Origin: Winogradskyella tangerina
GTDB lineage: Bacteria > Bacteroidota > Bacteroidia > Flavobacteriales > Flavobacteriaceae
Reading direction: 5' to 3'
DNA length: 64,000 nucleotides
Assembly: GCF_003260205.1 (NCBI RefSeq)
Contig: NZ_QERF01000010.1
Coordinates: 1 to 64,000 of the forward strand
A program made the position numbers and the translations under genes. The notes below the pieces were generated by a model, which had not been told where the DNA came from, made no database searches, and saw only the letters and a list, made by a program, of their open reading frames with translations. Positions 17,777 to 27,429 of this stretch are shown here, piece by piece; position 1 is the stretch's first letter; each line of letters opens with the position of its first letter.

Positions 17777-19099
17777 ATGAATATTACAAGAGAAGACATC
17801 GATGCATTAAATGCAGTTGTAAAAGTTGATATCGTAAAGGAAGACTACAGCGACAAGGTTGAAAAAATCTTATCAGATTACCGTAAGTCGGCTAATATAC
17901 CAGGTTTCAGAAAAGGGCACGTACCTATGGGAATGGTAAAGAAGCAATATGGTAAGGCTGTTTTAGTTGATGAAGTCAATAAACTATTGCAAGATGCTTT
18001 AGGTAAATATCTGGTTGAAGAAAAGTTAGACGTTTTAGGTAATCCATTACCAAAGCCTCAAGATGATTTAGATTGGGATGCTGATGCGTTTTCTTTTGAA
18101 TTTGAATTAGGCCTAGCTCCAGAATTCGATGTTAAGCTAAAAGGCAAAAAAGCCATTACACATTACAATATTATTGCTGATGATAAAATGATCAATAATC
18201 AGGTTGAGCACATCCAAAAGCAATATGGAAAATTAGTTTCTCAAACTGAGGTTACAGAAAATTCAGAGATTACTGGGAAATTTTCTAACGAAGAGCAAGG
18301 TATCGAGAATGTGGCCACAATTACCTTAGACAAGATCAAAGGTAAAACCAATACTAAGAAATTTATTGGTGCTAAAGTAGGTGATGTTATTACACTAAAA
18401 ACAAAAGGATTGTTTAATGACGATCACGATTTAATGACCTACTTAAAAGTTTCTCACGACGATGCTCATGGTTTAGCTATCGATGTAACTTTTGAAATTT
18501 CTGAAATCAACGAGCGTGAGCTGGCTGACTTAGATCAGGAGTTATTCGATAAATTATTTGGGCCAAAAGTTGTCACTACAGTTACTGAATTAAAAGACAA
18601 GATTAAAACTGATTCTGAAAAGCAATTTGCGCAGCAAGGTGATCAGAAGCTGTTGAATGATGTTACTGAATATTTAGTGGAGAGCACTAAGTTTGATCTT
18701 CCGGCAGAATTCCTTCAAAAATGGATGCAAACAGCGGGCGAAGAGCCAATGACCGAAGAGCAAGCCAAAGAAGAATACGAAAAGTCTGAAAAGAGCATGC
18801 GCTATCAGTTAATAGAGGGTAAATTAATTGCTGAGCATAACCTTCAGGTGCAGTTTGAAGAATTAAAGGCTTTCGCTATGGAAATGATCAAAGGGCAGAT
18901 GGCACAGTTCGGTCAGATGAACCCTTCAGAAGAAGAATTAGAAAATATTGCAGCACGCATTATGTCTAATCAAGATGAAGTTAAGCGTATGTCAGAACAG
19001 CTTATGAGTCAGAAATTATTAAACCTATATAAAACCGAAGCAAATCTTAAAACAAAAGACATCACTTACGATGATTTTGTAAAAGAGTTCTACAGTTAA
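17777..19099 (+). CDS. tig: Trigger factor (ribosome-associated chaperone)
   Basis: The 440-residue product has an N-terminal ribosome-binding domain with the signature GFRKGHVPM (FRxGxxP), a short middle domain and a helical C-terminal domain. It meets nascent chains at the ribosome exit tunnel. I use the ATG at 17777 (MNITREDID), because the TTG at 17738 lies inside the promoter. The middle PPIase domain is much altered, as in other Bacteroidota trigger factors. clpP and clpX follow, the same order as in many bacteria. Confidence 0.93.
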   Translation: MNITREDIDALNAVVKVDIVKEDYSDKVEKILSDYRKSANIPGFRKGHVPMGMVKKQYGKAVLVDEVNKLLQDALGKYLVEEKLDVLGNPLPKPQDDLDWDADAFSFEFELGLAPEFDVKLKGKKAITHYNIIADDKMINNQVEHIQKQYGKLVSQTEVTENSEITGKFSNEEQGIENVATITLDKIKGKTNTKKFIGAKVGDVITLKTKGLFNDDHDLMTYLKVSHDDAHGLAIDVTFEISEINERELADLDQELFDKLFGPKVVTTVTELKDKIKTDSEKQFAQQGDQKLLNDVTEYLVESTKFDLPAEFLQKWMQTAGEEPMTEEQAKEEYEKSEKSMRYQLIEGKLIAEHNLQVQFEELKAFAMEMIKGQMAQFGQMNPSEEELENIAARIMSNQDEVKRMSEQLMSQKLLNLYKTEANLKTKDITYDDFVKEFYS

Positions 19100-19128
19100 T
19101 GGGTATAGAATAAATTAGTATCTTTAAG

Positions 19129-19162
19129 GCGTAGAACCAGAACGGTTTTACGCTTTTTTTTT
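19129..19162 (+). terminator. Intrinsic terminator after tig
   Basis: The arms GCGTAGAACC and GGTTTTACGC (one G-T pair) with a short loop are followed by a long T-run. Confidence 0.8.
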
Positions 19163-19186
19163 AATCAAAAAACAAATTGAAATTAA

Positions 19187-19861
19187 ATGAATTACGGAAA
19201 AGAATTTGAAAAGTTCGCTATAAAAGATCAAGGAATCAATAGTAATTATTACCAAAAGATAATTACTAGCATGTACCCAACAAACCTAACTCCAAATATT
19301 ATTGAAGAACGCCAACTTAACGCAATTGCGATGGACGTGTTTTCACGTTTAATGATGGACCGTATTATATTTTTAGGAACAGGTGTAAACGATCAGGTAG
19401 CGAATATCATTCAGGCGCAGCTACTATTTTTACAAAGTACTGACGCGTCTAAAGACATTCAGATTTATATTAACTCACCAGGTGGTTCGGTATATGCCGG
19501 ATTAGGTATTTACGACACTATGCAGTTTGTAAAACCGGATGTAGCTACAATTTGTACAGGTATTGCTGCGTCGATGGCTGCAGTGTTATTATGCGCTGGT
19601 GAAAAAGGAAAACGTTCTGCATTAAAGCACTCACGTGTAATGATCCACCAACCAATGAGTGGTACACAAGGGCAAGTGTCTGATATGGAAATTGCAGTGC
19701 GTGAAACGATAAAAGTCAAGGAAGAACTATATAACATCATTTCAAGCCATTCAGGTAAGTCTTATGAGCAGGTGGAAAAAGATTCAGACAGAGATTACTG
19801 GATGAAATCTGACGAAGCGTTGGCTTACGGAATGATAGATGAAGTTTTAGAACGCAAGTAA
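19187..19861 (+). CDS. clpP: ATP-dependent Clp protease proteolytic subunit
   Basis: The 224-residue serine protease subunit shows the nucleophile motif GIAASMAAVLL, the catalytic His in SRVMIHQPMSG and the downstream Asp in EKDSDRDYW. It forms the barrel that degrades substrates unfolded by ClpX, whose gene follows 44 bases later. Length and motifs are normal. Confidence 0.97.
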   Translation: MNYGKEFEKFAIKDQGINSNYYQKIITSMYPTNLTPNIIEERQLNAIAMDVFSRLMMDRIIFLGTGVNDQVANIIQAQLLFLQSTDASKDIQIYINSPGGSVYAGLGIYDTMQFVKPDVATICTGIAASMAAVLLCAGEKGKRSALKHSRVMIHQPMSGTQGQVSDMEIAVRETIKVKEELYNIISSHSGKSYEQVEKDSDRDYWMKSDEALAYGMIDEVLERK

Positions 19862-19905
19862 ATCGCTGTTCTTTCGACTAAAAAATCCTAACTAGAATTA
19901 TAATT

Positions 19906-21138
19906 ATGGCAAAAGAAGAATTAGAATGCTCATTTTGCGGAAGGAAAAAGCCTGAGACCAATTTATTGATCGCAGGGCTTGATGCGCATATTTGCGATCG
20001 TTGTATTGAGCAAGCACATGGTATTGTCATTGAAGAATCTAAGCAATTAGGGAATTCAGAACTTAGTGCAGAATTAATGTTGAGAAAGCCGAAAGAAATT
20101 AAGGCTTTTCTAGACGAATATATTATCGGTCAGGAATACACCAAACGCGTAATGTCGGTGGCGGTTTACAATCACTATAAGCGATTACTTCAACCACCAT
20201 CAGATGACGATATTGAGATTCAGAAGAGTAACATCGTTATGGTAGGTCAAACCGGAACTGGAAAGACCTTAATGGCCAAAACTGTAGCGCGTATGCTTAA
20301 TGTGCCACTAGCCATCGTTGATGCTACTGTTTTAACTGAAGCTGGTTATGTTGGTGAAGATGTTGAAAGCATTTTAACTCGATTATTGCAGGCCGCGGAT
20401 TACAATCTTGAAAAAGCTCAGCGTGGTATTGTATTCATAGACGAAATTGATAAGATCGCACGTAAAAGTGATAATCCTTCAATTACTAGAGATGTATCTG
20501 GTGAAGGTGTTCAACAAGCCTTACTGAAATTACTTGAAGGCACCGTTGTTAACGTACCACCAAAAGGAGGTCGTAAACACCCCGATCAGAAATTTATCGA
20601 AGTTAATACTGAGCATATCTTGTTTATTGCCGGTGGTGCTTTTGATGGTATAGAGCGCATCATTACCAAGCGACTAAACATGCAAGCCATTGGCTACAGC
20701 TCAATTAACACCGATGATAATGTTGATAATGATAATATTTTACAATATATCATTCCGAAGGATTTAAAAGACTTTGGGCTCATCCCAGAAATCATTGGTC
20801 GTTTACCAGTGTTAACGCACATGGATCCTTTGGATGCCAATACCTTGAGAGCCATTTTAACCGAACCTAAGAATGCCATCATTAAGCAGTATAAAAAGCT
20901 GTTTGCAATGGATGAGGTTGAATTTACAATTACCGAAGGGGCACTTAATTATATTGTTGAAAAAGCCATAGAATACAAACTCGGAGCTCGTGGCTTACGT
21001 TCCTTATGTGAAGAAATACTTACGGAAGCTATGTTTGATCTTCCAGGATCTGGTGAAACTAAGCTAAACGTTACTAAATCTTATGCCGAGGATCGCTTAT
21101 CTAAATCCACTTTGAAGAAGTTAAAAGCTGTGTCTTAA
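19906..21138 (+). CDS. clpX: ATP-dependent Clp protease ATP-binding subunit ClpX
   Basis: The 410-residue unfoldase has a zinc finger (CSFCGRK ... ICDRC), Walker A GQTGTGKT, Walker B VFIDEIDK and the pore-loop region. It recognises, unfolds and feeds proteins to ClpP. It probably shares a transcript with clpP. A terminator follows closely. Confidence 0.97.
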   Translation: MAKEELECSFCGRKKPETNLLIAGLDAHICDRCIEQAHGIVIEESKQLGNSELSAELMLRKPKEIKAFLDEYIIGQEYTKRVMSVAVYNHYKRLLQPPSDDDIEIQKSNIVMVGQTGTGKTLMAKTVARMLNVPLAIVDATVLTEAGYVGEDVESILTRLLQAADYNLEKAQRGIVFIDEIDKIARKSDNPSITRDVSGEGVQQALLKLLEGTVVNVPPKGGRKHPDQKFIEVNTEHILFIAGGAFDGIERIITKRLNMQAIGYSSINTDDNVDNDNILQYIIPKDLKDFGLIPEIIGRLPVLTHMDPLDANTLRAILTEPKNAIIKQYKKLFAMDEVEFTITEGALNYIVEKAIEYKLGARGLRSLCEEILTEAMFDLPGSGETKLNVTKSYAEDRLSKSTLKKLKAVS

Positions 21139-21160
21139 CACTTCAAATTTGAATAAAAAA

Positions 21161-21199
21161 ATAAACCACATTTTCTAAATAGAACTTGTGGTTTTTTTA
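21161..21199 (+). terminator. Intrinsic terminator after clpX
   Basis: AAACCACA (21163-21170) pairs with TGTGGTTT (21187-21194), followed by a T-run. Confidence 0.75.
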
Positions 21200-21400
21200 T
21201 AGTTTGGGATTAAATAAATTAATATTGCTGGCTATAAATTATGTTAGTTAGAGTGATATGAATAGCACATTTATTTACAGCTAATATAGGCTCAACATTT
21301 ATAACAAAAGTGATTTGTATTTAGTTTTTGGATAAAGACAAATTAAAACTCGTTGTATGAAATTTCAATGCGTTTTTTTCCGTTAAAAAACCACTGCTAT

Positions 21401-22588
21401 TTATTTGGCCAAAAGTTTAAGGATAGCATTTAGTTCTCGCTCGTCAGATTGAAAAGCAAGTGCATAATCTTCAAACCCTTCGCGTAAAACCTTTAATTCA
21501 TAGTTTTGATACGCTTGAATTTTAAAACTATACGTCGCGTCCTTATTCGTAGTTTGTCTTGCAATCTCATTGCCTTCACTATCTAAAAGAATAACCGTAG
21601 AGTTAGGTAATATTTTATTGTCATCAGAGATCACAATTCCTTTCAACAGGTTGTAAATGGTTCTCGATTGAAATCGGTACATATTAAAGGCGTTGTTCTT
21701 ATTGTCTTTGTTTGAAGAGAATACACCTTTTTTATTGTCTATAAAGATGAAACCAATTTCATCTTTTTCAGAATTAACAGAATAACCTAAGCTTCTTGGT
21801 GTCTTATAGTTTGAATTGCTTACCGTCGACACAAAGATGTCATAACCACCAATACTATTATGTCCTTTTGAAGAAAAGAAAAGTTCTTTCCCATTTTTAG
21901 CAGTGTGTGGATATTTTTCATCTTCAGAGGTATTGATCACACCACCTAAATTTTCAGGCTTACCGAGCGTACCATCTTCTAGTATTTCAGCTTTGAAAAT
22001 ATCGAAACCACCGTAAGTACCTTTCATGTTAGACGAAAAATAGAGATACTTTCCATCTTGGGTAACATGTGGGTTTTCTATTGAATAATTATCGCTACTT
22101 ATTTCTAATTCTTGCTCATTGATCCAATTTCCGTAAGAATCTTTCTCAAGTTCAGCTTTGTAAAGTTTGTAATTCAAAGAATTTTTACGCTCACTTCTTG
22201 TGAAATAAATGGTATGCTCGTCGGGAGTAAAGGTCGCCTGACCTTCATTAGCCTTAGTATTTAAAATTCTACTGAACAATAATGGCTGAGACAATTCACC
22301 ATAGGCTTTAATATCTGTGCAGAAAAGGTCAGTGTAAGGTTCATTTGTAAGTGGGTCAACTCCATTACCTAAACCACCGATCTTTTTAGAAGACACAATA
22401 ACCAACTTCTTTCTGAATGTTGTGCATGCAATCTCGGAATACTTAGAATTTACTTTTGAAATATCCACGGTATAGGCATATCCGCTTTTATTGGTGTCGT
22501 CGATCTTATCTTTTTCGGGATCTGTTTTGTCGAATGTGTAGGTACAAAACATCAGTGCTACAAACAGCACGTTGAATGTAGTTTTCAT
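21401..22588 (-). CDS. PD40 beta-propeller protein with carboxypeptidase-regulatory-like end
   Basis: The 395-residue exported protein has PD40/WD40-like propeller repeats at about 110-300, seen in TFTPDEHTIYFTRSER, HVTQDGKYLYFSSNMKG and ELFFSSKGHNSIGGYDIFVS. A carboxypeptidase-regulatory-like beta domain occupies about 310-395. It resembles the N-terminal part of the PorE-type OmpA proteins found near PorP/SprF genes but lacks the C-terminal peptidoglycan-binding OmpA domain. No PorP gene is adjacent. The signal peptide is short. Its function is not established. Confidence 0.7.
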   Translation of the reverse strand: MKTTFNVLFVALMFCTYTFDKTDPEKDKIDDTNKSGYAYTVDISKVNSKYSEIACTTFRKKLVIVSSKKIGGLGNGVDPLTNEPYTDLFCTDIKAYGELSQPLLFSRILNTKANEGQATFTPDEHTIYFTRSERKNSLNYKLYKAELEKDSYGNWINEQELEISSDNYSIENPHVTQDGKYLYFSSNMKGTYGGFDIFKAEILEDGTLGKPENLGGVINTSEDEKYPHTAKNGKELFFSSKGHNSIGGYDIFVSTVSNSNYKTPRSLGYSVNSEKDEIGFIFIDNKKGVFSSNKDNKNNAFNMYRFQSRTIYNLLKGIVISDDNKILPNSTVILLDSEGNEIARQTTNKDATYSFKIQAYQNYELKVLREGFEDYALAFQSDERELNAILKLLAK

Positions 22589-22734
22589 AACGTAGGGATT
22601 ATGGATTAATTACAAAACGAAGTTACTAACCAGACTTCAAGGCGTAAATAATATTCGTATTTTTTAGATTAACGTCACTTTTTTCCGACAATTATAAAAT
22701 AAATACGATTTTTCAGGATGAAATCTGAACTGAA

Positions 22735-24252
22735 TTAGGATTGATTCAAAATTAAAAGTTCGTCGATATAGTCTCTAGAATTCGATAAACGCGGCACTTT
22801 ATGCTGTCCGCCAAGCTTGTTATTTTCCTTTAGCCAATCGTAAAAAAGATTGGTGCGAGCACAATGAATTTTAGGCTTATTTAGTGTCATATTATTATAA
22901 CGCTTGGCTTCATAATCTGAGTTTAAGGACTTTAGGGCATTATCAAAAAGTTCCTCAAAATAAGACATGTCTTTCGGAGGTGTTTTAAACTCAATAATCC
23001 ACTCGTGGGCACCTTTTTCTTTGCCTTTCATAAAGATTGGTGCAGCCGTATAATCTACAATTTCAGCGGCAGTTCTTTTGCAAACTTTTTTAAGTGCATC
23101 TTCGGCATTTTCAATAATGAGTTCTTCACCAAAGACGTTAATATGATGCTTCGTTCTACCTGAAACCTTAATGCGGTGCGGGTTTAAACTCACAAAGCGA
23201 ATGGTGTCGCCAATTTTATAACGCCATAATCCAGCATTTGTAGTAATAACCAAGGCATAGTTGGTGTTGAGTTTTACATCGCTCAGCGGAATTACTTTTT
23301 GATCTTTGGTGCCGTAGGTGTCCATAGGAATGAATTCGTAGAAGATCCCATAATCGAGCATTAGCAAAAGATCACCAGAATAATTCTGATCTTGGATAGC
23401 GAAGAATCCTTCTGAAGCATTATAGATCTCATAATACTTGAATTCTTTTTTAGGTAAAATGGCTCTGTATTGCTCAATATAAGGGTTGAAACTTACACCG
23501 CCATGAAAATAAACTTCGAGGTTTGGCCAAATATCGAAGAGGTTGTTCGTGCCCTTTTGATCAAGAACTTTGTTCAGTAACACTAGCATCCACGACGGAA
23601 CACCAGCAAGGCTAGTTACATTTTCTTGAATCGTTTCATCAACAATGGCTTGCATCTTAGTTTCCCACTCGCTCATTAAAGAAACCTTACTACTTGGCGT
23701 ACTACTGAATTCTGCCCAAAAAGGCATATTATCAATGAGTATTGCACTGAGATCGCCAAACACAGTTCCGTTTTCCTTGTAGAGTTCCTTACTTCCTCCC
23801 AAGCGTAAACTTTTACCAGTGAATAATTGTGCGTCTTCATTATTGTTGAGGTACATGCATAAGAGATCTTTGCTGGCAGCATAATGACAGTCTTCTAATG
23901 AATCAGAACTTACCGGAATAAACTTGCTTTTAGAATCCGTTGTTCCACTAGATTTTGCAAACCATTTTATGGGTCTAGGCCAGTAAATGTTCTGTTCTCC
24001 TTTACGAGATCGTTCAATAATAGGTTGAATATCTTCATAATTTACAATTGGAATTCTTTGATTGAACTCTTCGTAATTTTTTATGGATGCAAAATCATAT
24101 TTTTTACCAATTTCAGTATCCTTTGCAAATTTTAAAAGACTGAAGAGCAATTCGTTTTGTACTTCATTAGGGTATTTTAAAAACAATTCAATTTGATGAA
24201 ATCGCTTTTTTAAAAACCATGAAGCTATAGAATTTACAATAGGAATTGGCAT
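22735..24252 (-). CDS. GH3 auxin-responsive promoter family protein (acyl-adenylating fold)
   Basis: The 505-residue protein belongs to the GH3 family of the ANL adenylate-forming superfamily. Visible signatures are the ATP-binding-type loop AKSSGTTDSKSKFIP, the YNASEGFFAIQD segment and WRYKIGDTIRF. Plant relatives join amino acids to hormone acids; the bacterial substrate is unknown. It is divergent from the DUF2797 gene with a short gap. Confidence 0.85.
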   Translation of the reverse strand: MPIPIVNSIASWFLKKRFHQIELFLKYPNEVQNELLFSLLKFAKDTEIGKKYDFASIKNYEEFNQRIPIVNYEDIQPIIERSRKGEQNIYWPRPIKWFAKSSGTTDSKSKFIPVSSDSLEDCHYAASKDLLCMYLNNNEDAQLFTGKSLRLGGSKELYKENGTVFGDLSAILIDNMPFWAEFSSTPSSKVSLMSEWETKMQAIVDETIQENVTSLAGVPSWMLVLLNKVLDQKGTNNLFDIWPNLEVYFHGGVSFNPYIEQYRAILPKKEFKYYEIYNASEGFFAIQDQNYSGDLLLMLDYGIFYEFIPMDTYGTKDQKVIPLSDVKLNTNYALVITTNAGLWRYKIGDTIRFVSLNPHRIKVSGRTKHHINVFGEELIIENAEDALKKVCKRTAAEIVDYTAAPIFMKGKEKGAHEWIIEFKTPPKDMSYFEELFDNALKSLNSDYEAKRYNNMTLNKPKIHCARTNLFYDWLKENNKLGGQHKVPRLSNSRDYIDELLILNQS

Positions 24253-24306
24253 GGATTGGCTATATTTACACTAAATAATTAACGCTAAAAATACTAAAAT
24301 TCTTTT

Positions 24307-25098
24307 ATGCTTTATAACGGTGTTTTAACGAAAATGCAGACTGAGTTTTTAGAACCTATTCAGTATTATTTGATCTTTGAAAATGACTTCATTCATGTGA
24401 ATCAATTGATCAATAAATCTATAACCATAAAGCTAGTTGGGCATCAATGTTTAAGCTGCGGATTAGACAGACCTATTTTCAGACAAGGATTTTGTAGAAC
24501 TTGTTTTTTTGAAAAACCGATTGCTGGCGATTGGGTAATGCGACCAGAATTAAGTACTGCTCATTTAGACCAAGAAGACAGAGATTTGGAGTACGAAAAG
24601 AAAGTGCAGTTACAACCGCATATTGTGTATTTGGCGAATTCGAGTAATGTGAAGGTTGGTGTCACCAGAAAGAGTCAAGTGCCAACACGATGGATAGACC
24701 AAGGTGCACATGAGGCTATTGAAATTGTTGAAGTGCCAAACCGATACCTCGCAGGAATTACTGAAGTAGCACTAAAGGAACATGTATCAGATAAAACGAA
24801 TTGGCGAAAGATGCTCAAAAACGATATTGAAGATGAAGATCTTTTAGAATGGCGCAATACTTTGAAAACGTATATTCCAGATGAGGTACAAGACTATTTC
24901 ATAGAAAATAATTCTGAAACTCATCTAAGTTTTCCGGTTGAGCAGTATCCTATTAAACCCAATAGCTTGAATCTTCAAAAGCAAAATCAATACTCAGGAA
25001 AGCTTGTTGGTATCAAAGGACAGTATCTCATTTTTGAAGACAATACCGTTTTCAATATTAGATCTAACGAAGGATTGGTTGTTGAAATTAGCGTTTAA
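24307..25098 (+). CDS. DUF2797 zinc-finger protein
   Basis: The 263-residue soluble protein has a four-cysteine cluster (CLSCGLDRPIFRQGFCRTC) that should bind zinc. The following region contains VYLANSSNVKVGVTRKSQVPTRW, recalling the GIY-YIG pattern (quoted across positions about 98-121). This family is DUF2797. An ATG at 24334 (MQTEFLEP) is an alternative start. It is divergent from the GH3-family gene. Function unknown. Confidence 0.75.
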   Translation: MLYNGVLTKMQTEFLEPIQYYLIFENDFIHVNQLINKSITIKLVGHQCLSCGLDRPIFRQGFCRTCFFEKPIAGDWVMRPELSTAHLDQEDRDLEYEKKVQLQPHIVYLANSSNVKVGVTRKSQVPTRWIDQGAHEAIEIVEVPNRYLAGITEVALKEHVSDKTNWRKMLKNDIEDEDLLEWRNTLKTYIPDEVQDYFIENNSETHLSFPVEQYPIKPNSLNLQKQNQYSGKLVGIKGQYLIFEDNTVFNIRSNEGLVVEISV

Positions 25099-25715
25099 AC
25101 AAAGTAAAGTTTAAAGACGTTCACCAAACCTATAAAGAAAAGAAGACTTCCAGTTACTTTATTAATCACTGTATTAATATTCTCAAATTTTTGTTTGATC
25201 ACTAAACTGAATTTGCTGTAGAGGTAAAGTGTAAGTAGTTTACCGATATATACGCCTAAGAAAAATAAAAACAATACCAGAAGTGATGAGTCAATACTCA
25301 GACTTAAGGCGTAGCTATTTATTACACCATAGATCACCAACCAATATACTAGGACTGGTGGATTAAGTAAGCCCAGTAAAAAGCCAGTGAGGTACTTTGA
25401 GGCCTTCGGTTTTTTGTTTTTAGTAGCTCCTTTATTCGATTTAAAAAATAGTATCCCGCCAATGGCCAGTAACAAAAAGGCAATTAATATTTGTAACCAT
25501 TGATTAGTGTCGAAAAAATTCCGGACAGTCATGTTGCAATGCAATGCATAGTAAGACAGCAAAACTTCAGCAAAGCCTGCGGCCAAGGTTATTTTAAAAG
25601 CTTGTTGTGCATTTTGCTTTAGTGTGGTGTTTATTACCGCAATATTAGTCGCACCCAAGGGTAATGCTCCGATGATTGCTGTTAGTATTCCTATGATCAA
25701 GTAAAGAAGAATCAT
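25095..25715 (-). CDS. LysE family transporter
   Basis: The 206-residue inner-membrane protein has about six helices and the LysE/RhtB start GALPLGATNIAVINTTL. Members export amino acids or related metabolites; the substrate is not predictable here. Its 3' end overlaps the stop of the DUF2797 gene by four bases in convergent orientation. Confidence 0.8.
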   Translation of the reverse strand: MILLYLIIGILTAIIGALPLGATNIAVINTTLKQNAQQAFKITLAAGFAEVLLSYYALHCNMTVRNFFDTNQWLQILIAFLLLAIGGILFFKSNKGATKNKKPKASKYLTGFLLGLLNPPVLVYWLVIYGVINSYALSLSIDSSLLVLFLFFLGVYIGKLLTLYLYSKFSLVIKQKFENINTVINKVTGSLLFFIGLVNVFKLYFV

Positions 25716-25821
25716 GCATGCTTAGTAGTAGCCCAAAAAAATTCCTTACAGGTGGTGTTAGATTTCCGTTAAAATTTATTTTGTTTAATCTTATTTGCTT
25801 AACTTTAAACAAAATTAAAAT

Positions 25822-26073
25822 ATGAAGTTATCACCATTTTTTTATATCGCCTTAACCACCATATTATTAATAACTATAACAATTATGTCTGCTATGGATT
25901 TTCCATTTAACTGGGTATTTTATCTCACAGTAATTGGGCAAATTTTGGTGGTAGTTATGGTGTATAAGGTGTTGACGGATAATTATACTACAGATAAGAC
26001 TTTTGAGCACTTTTACGAAGATCGCCCAATAGAACCATTAGATATTAAAGCTGAAAACGAAAAATTTAGGTAG
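25822..26073 (+). CDS. Small two-helix membrane protein
   Basis: The 83-residue product has two hydrophobic helices (about 7-24 and 32-50) and a charged, probably cytoplasmic tail. I recognise no family. The A-rich leader before the ATG and the terminator right after support it as a real gene. Confidence 0.6.
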   Translation: MKLSPFFYIALTTILLITITIMSAMDFPFNWVFYLTVIGQILVVVMVYKVLTDNYTTDKTFEHFYEDRPIEPLDIKAENEKFR

Positions 26074-26093
26074 CAGAGTAAATTTGTGGAAGC

Positions 26094-26124
26094 AAAAAAA
26101 GAGCAACTATTAGTTGCTCTTTTC
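26094..26124. terminator. Bidirectional terminator before rpsU 3' end
   Basis: AGAGCAACTA and TAGTTGCTCT form a near-perfect hairpin with flanking A- and T-runs between convergent genes. Confidence 0.85.
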
Positions 26125-26151
26125 TGTATATTGAAAACAAAGAACTAGAGA

Positions 26152-26346
26152 TTAGATGTTCTCTTGATCTCTTAGTGTCTGAATGTATTGCGCCTTTTGG
26201 ATTTCTCTTCTTCTCTTAACAGAAGGCTTAGTGAAATAACGAGACTCTCTTAAGTTTTGCATAATCTGTACATTTCTGTGCTTACGCTTATAACGCTTAA
26301 GAGCTCTTTCAATGTTTTCTCCTTCTTTAATTTCGATTTTAATCAT
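26152..26346 (-). CDS. rpsU: 30S ribosomal protein S21
   Basis: The 64-residue basic protein has the S21 pattern: IKIEIKEGENIERALKRYKRK at the start, then LRESRYFTKPSVKRR. It binds the small subunit near the mRNA exit. Size is as expected. A monocistronic unit is likely given the terminator at its 3' side. Confidence 0.95.
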   Translation of the reverse strand: MIKIEIKEGENIERALKRYKRKHRNVQIMQNLRESRYFTKPSVKRRREIQKAQYIQTLRDQENI

Positions 26347-26454
26347 CTATCGCTAGTTTTTATTATCTAATTCTTGCAAATGGTCGGCAAATATACTTCA
26401 ACTATTTGAAAATAAAAAATAAATTCACCCGATTATCTCTAATAAACCTAATAT

Positions 26455-27318
26455 TTAACCTAAATAGGTTTTTAATATTTTGCTTTTGCTCGCATGACGT
26501 AGTCTTCTAATTCCTTTTTCGCGAATTTGACGCACGCGTTCTCGGGTAAGATCGTACATGCTTCCGATTTCCTCTAAAGTCATTGGAGGTTGATTTCCAA
26601 TTCCAAAATTTAAACGAATAACATCACTTTCCTTCTGTGTTAATGTATCTAAAGCACGTTCAATTTCTGTATTTAAAGATGCCTTCATCAGATTCTTATC
26701 TGGTCTTGGTGATTCACTCTCACTCACCACATCGTATAAGCTGAAAGATTCTCCTTCTTTAAGTGGTGCATCCATAGATAAATGACGCCCCGAATTTTTT
26801 AGCGACTGCTTCACTTCGTGGGTGCTAATATCTAATTCTCTAGCAATCTCCTCAGCATTTGGAGGTCTCTGATGAATCTGCTCAAGATGCGAGTACGTTT
26901 TATTGATCTTGTTAATGGTTCCAATTTTATTAAGTGGCAACCTCACAATACGAGATTGCTCTGCCAATGCCTGTAAGATGGCCTGTCTGATCCACCAAAC
27001 CGCATAGGAGATAAACTTAAAACCTCTGGTTTCATCAAATCGCTTAGCTGCTTTTACTAAACCAGCATTGCCTTCATTGATAAGATCTGGCAATTTTAAA
27101 CCTTGGTTTTGATATTGTTTAGCAACCGAAACAACAAATCTCAAGTTCGCTGTGGTTAATTTGTCTAAAGCTTCTTGATCACCTTGTTTTATTCGTTGCG
27201 CTAATTCCACTTCTTCATCGGCCGTTATTAAGGGAATTTTGCTTATGTCTTGTAGGTATTTGTCTAGGGATTTGTCTTCTCTGTTAGTTACCTGTTTGGT
27301 AATCTTAAGTTGCCTCAT
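26455..27318 (-). CDS. rpoD: Primary sigma factor of RNA polymerase (RpoD/SigA type)
   Basis: The 287-residue product has region 1.2 ([18 protein letters not shown]), region 2 ([19 protein letters not shown]), region 3 and a region 4 helix-turn-helix ([19 protein letters not shown]). The long N-terminal region 1.1 of proteobacterial RpoD is absent, as is normal in Bacteroidota, where this short protein is the housekeeping sigma that reads TAnnTTTG promoters. Confidence 0.95.
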   Translation of the reverse strand: MRQLKITKQVTNREDKSLDKYLQDISKIPLITADEEVELAQRIKQGDQEALDKLTTANLRFVVSVAKQYQNQGLKLPDLINEGNAGLVKAAKRFDETRGFKFISYAVWWIRQAILQALAEQSRIVRLPLNKIGTINKINKTYSHLEQIHQRPPNAEEIARELDISTHEVKQSLKNSGRHLSMDAPLKEGESFSLYDVVSESESPRPDKNLMKASLNTEIERALDTLTQKESDVIRLNFGIGNQPPMTLEEIGSMYDLTRERVRQIREKGIRRLRHASKSKILKTYLG

Positions 27319-27429
27319 TTAGAATTTTTGAAATAGTGAACCCACATTATAACTTTATTATTTAGAAAAACAAGTAAAATGCATAATTATTACAAAAAAT
27401 TAAGAAAAATGACTGTTTTTGGGCTAAAA

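Noticed and set aside
21401-22588. PorE/OmpA-type component of the type IX system
   Set aside because: The propeller part fits, but the peptidoglycan-binding OmpA domain is missing and no PorP gene is adjacent.
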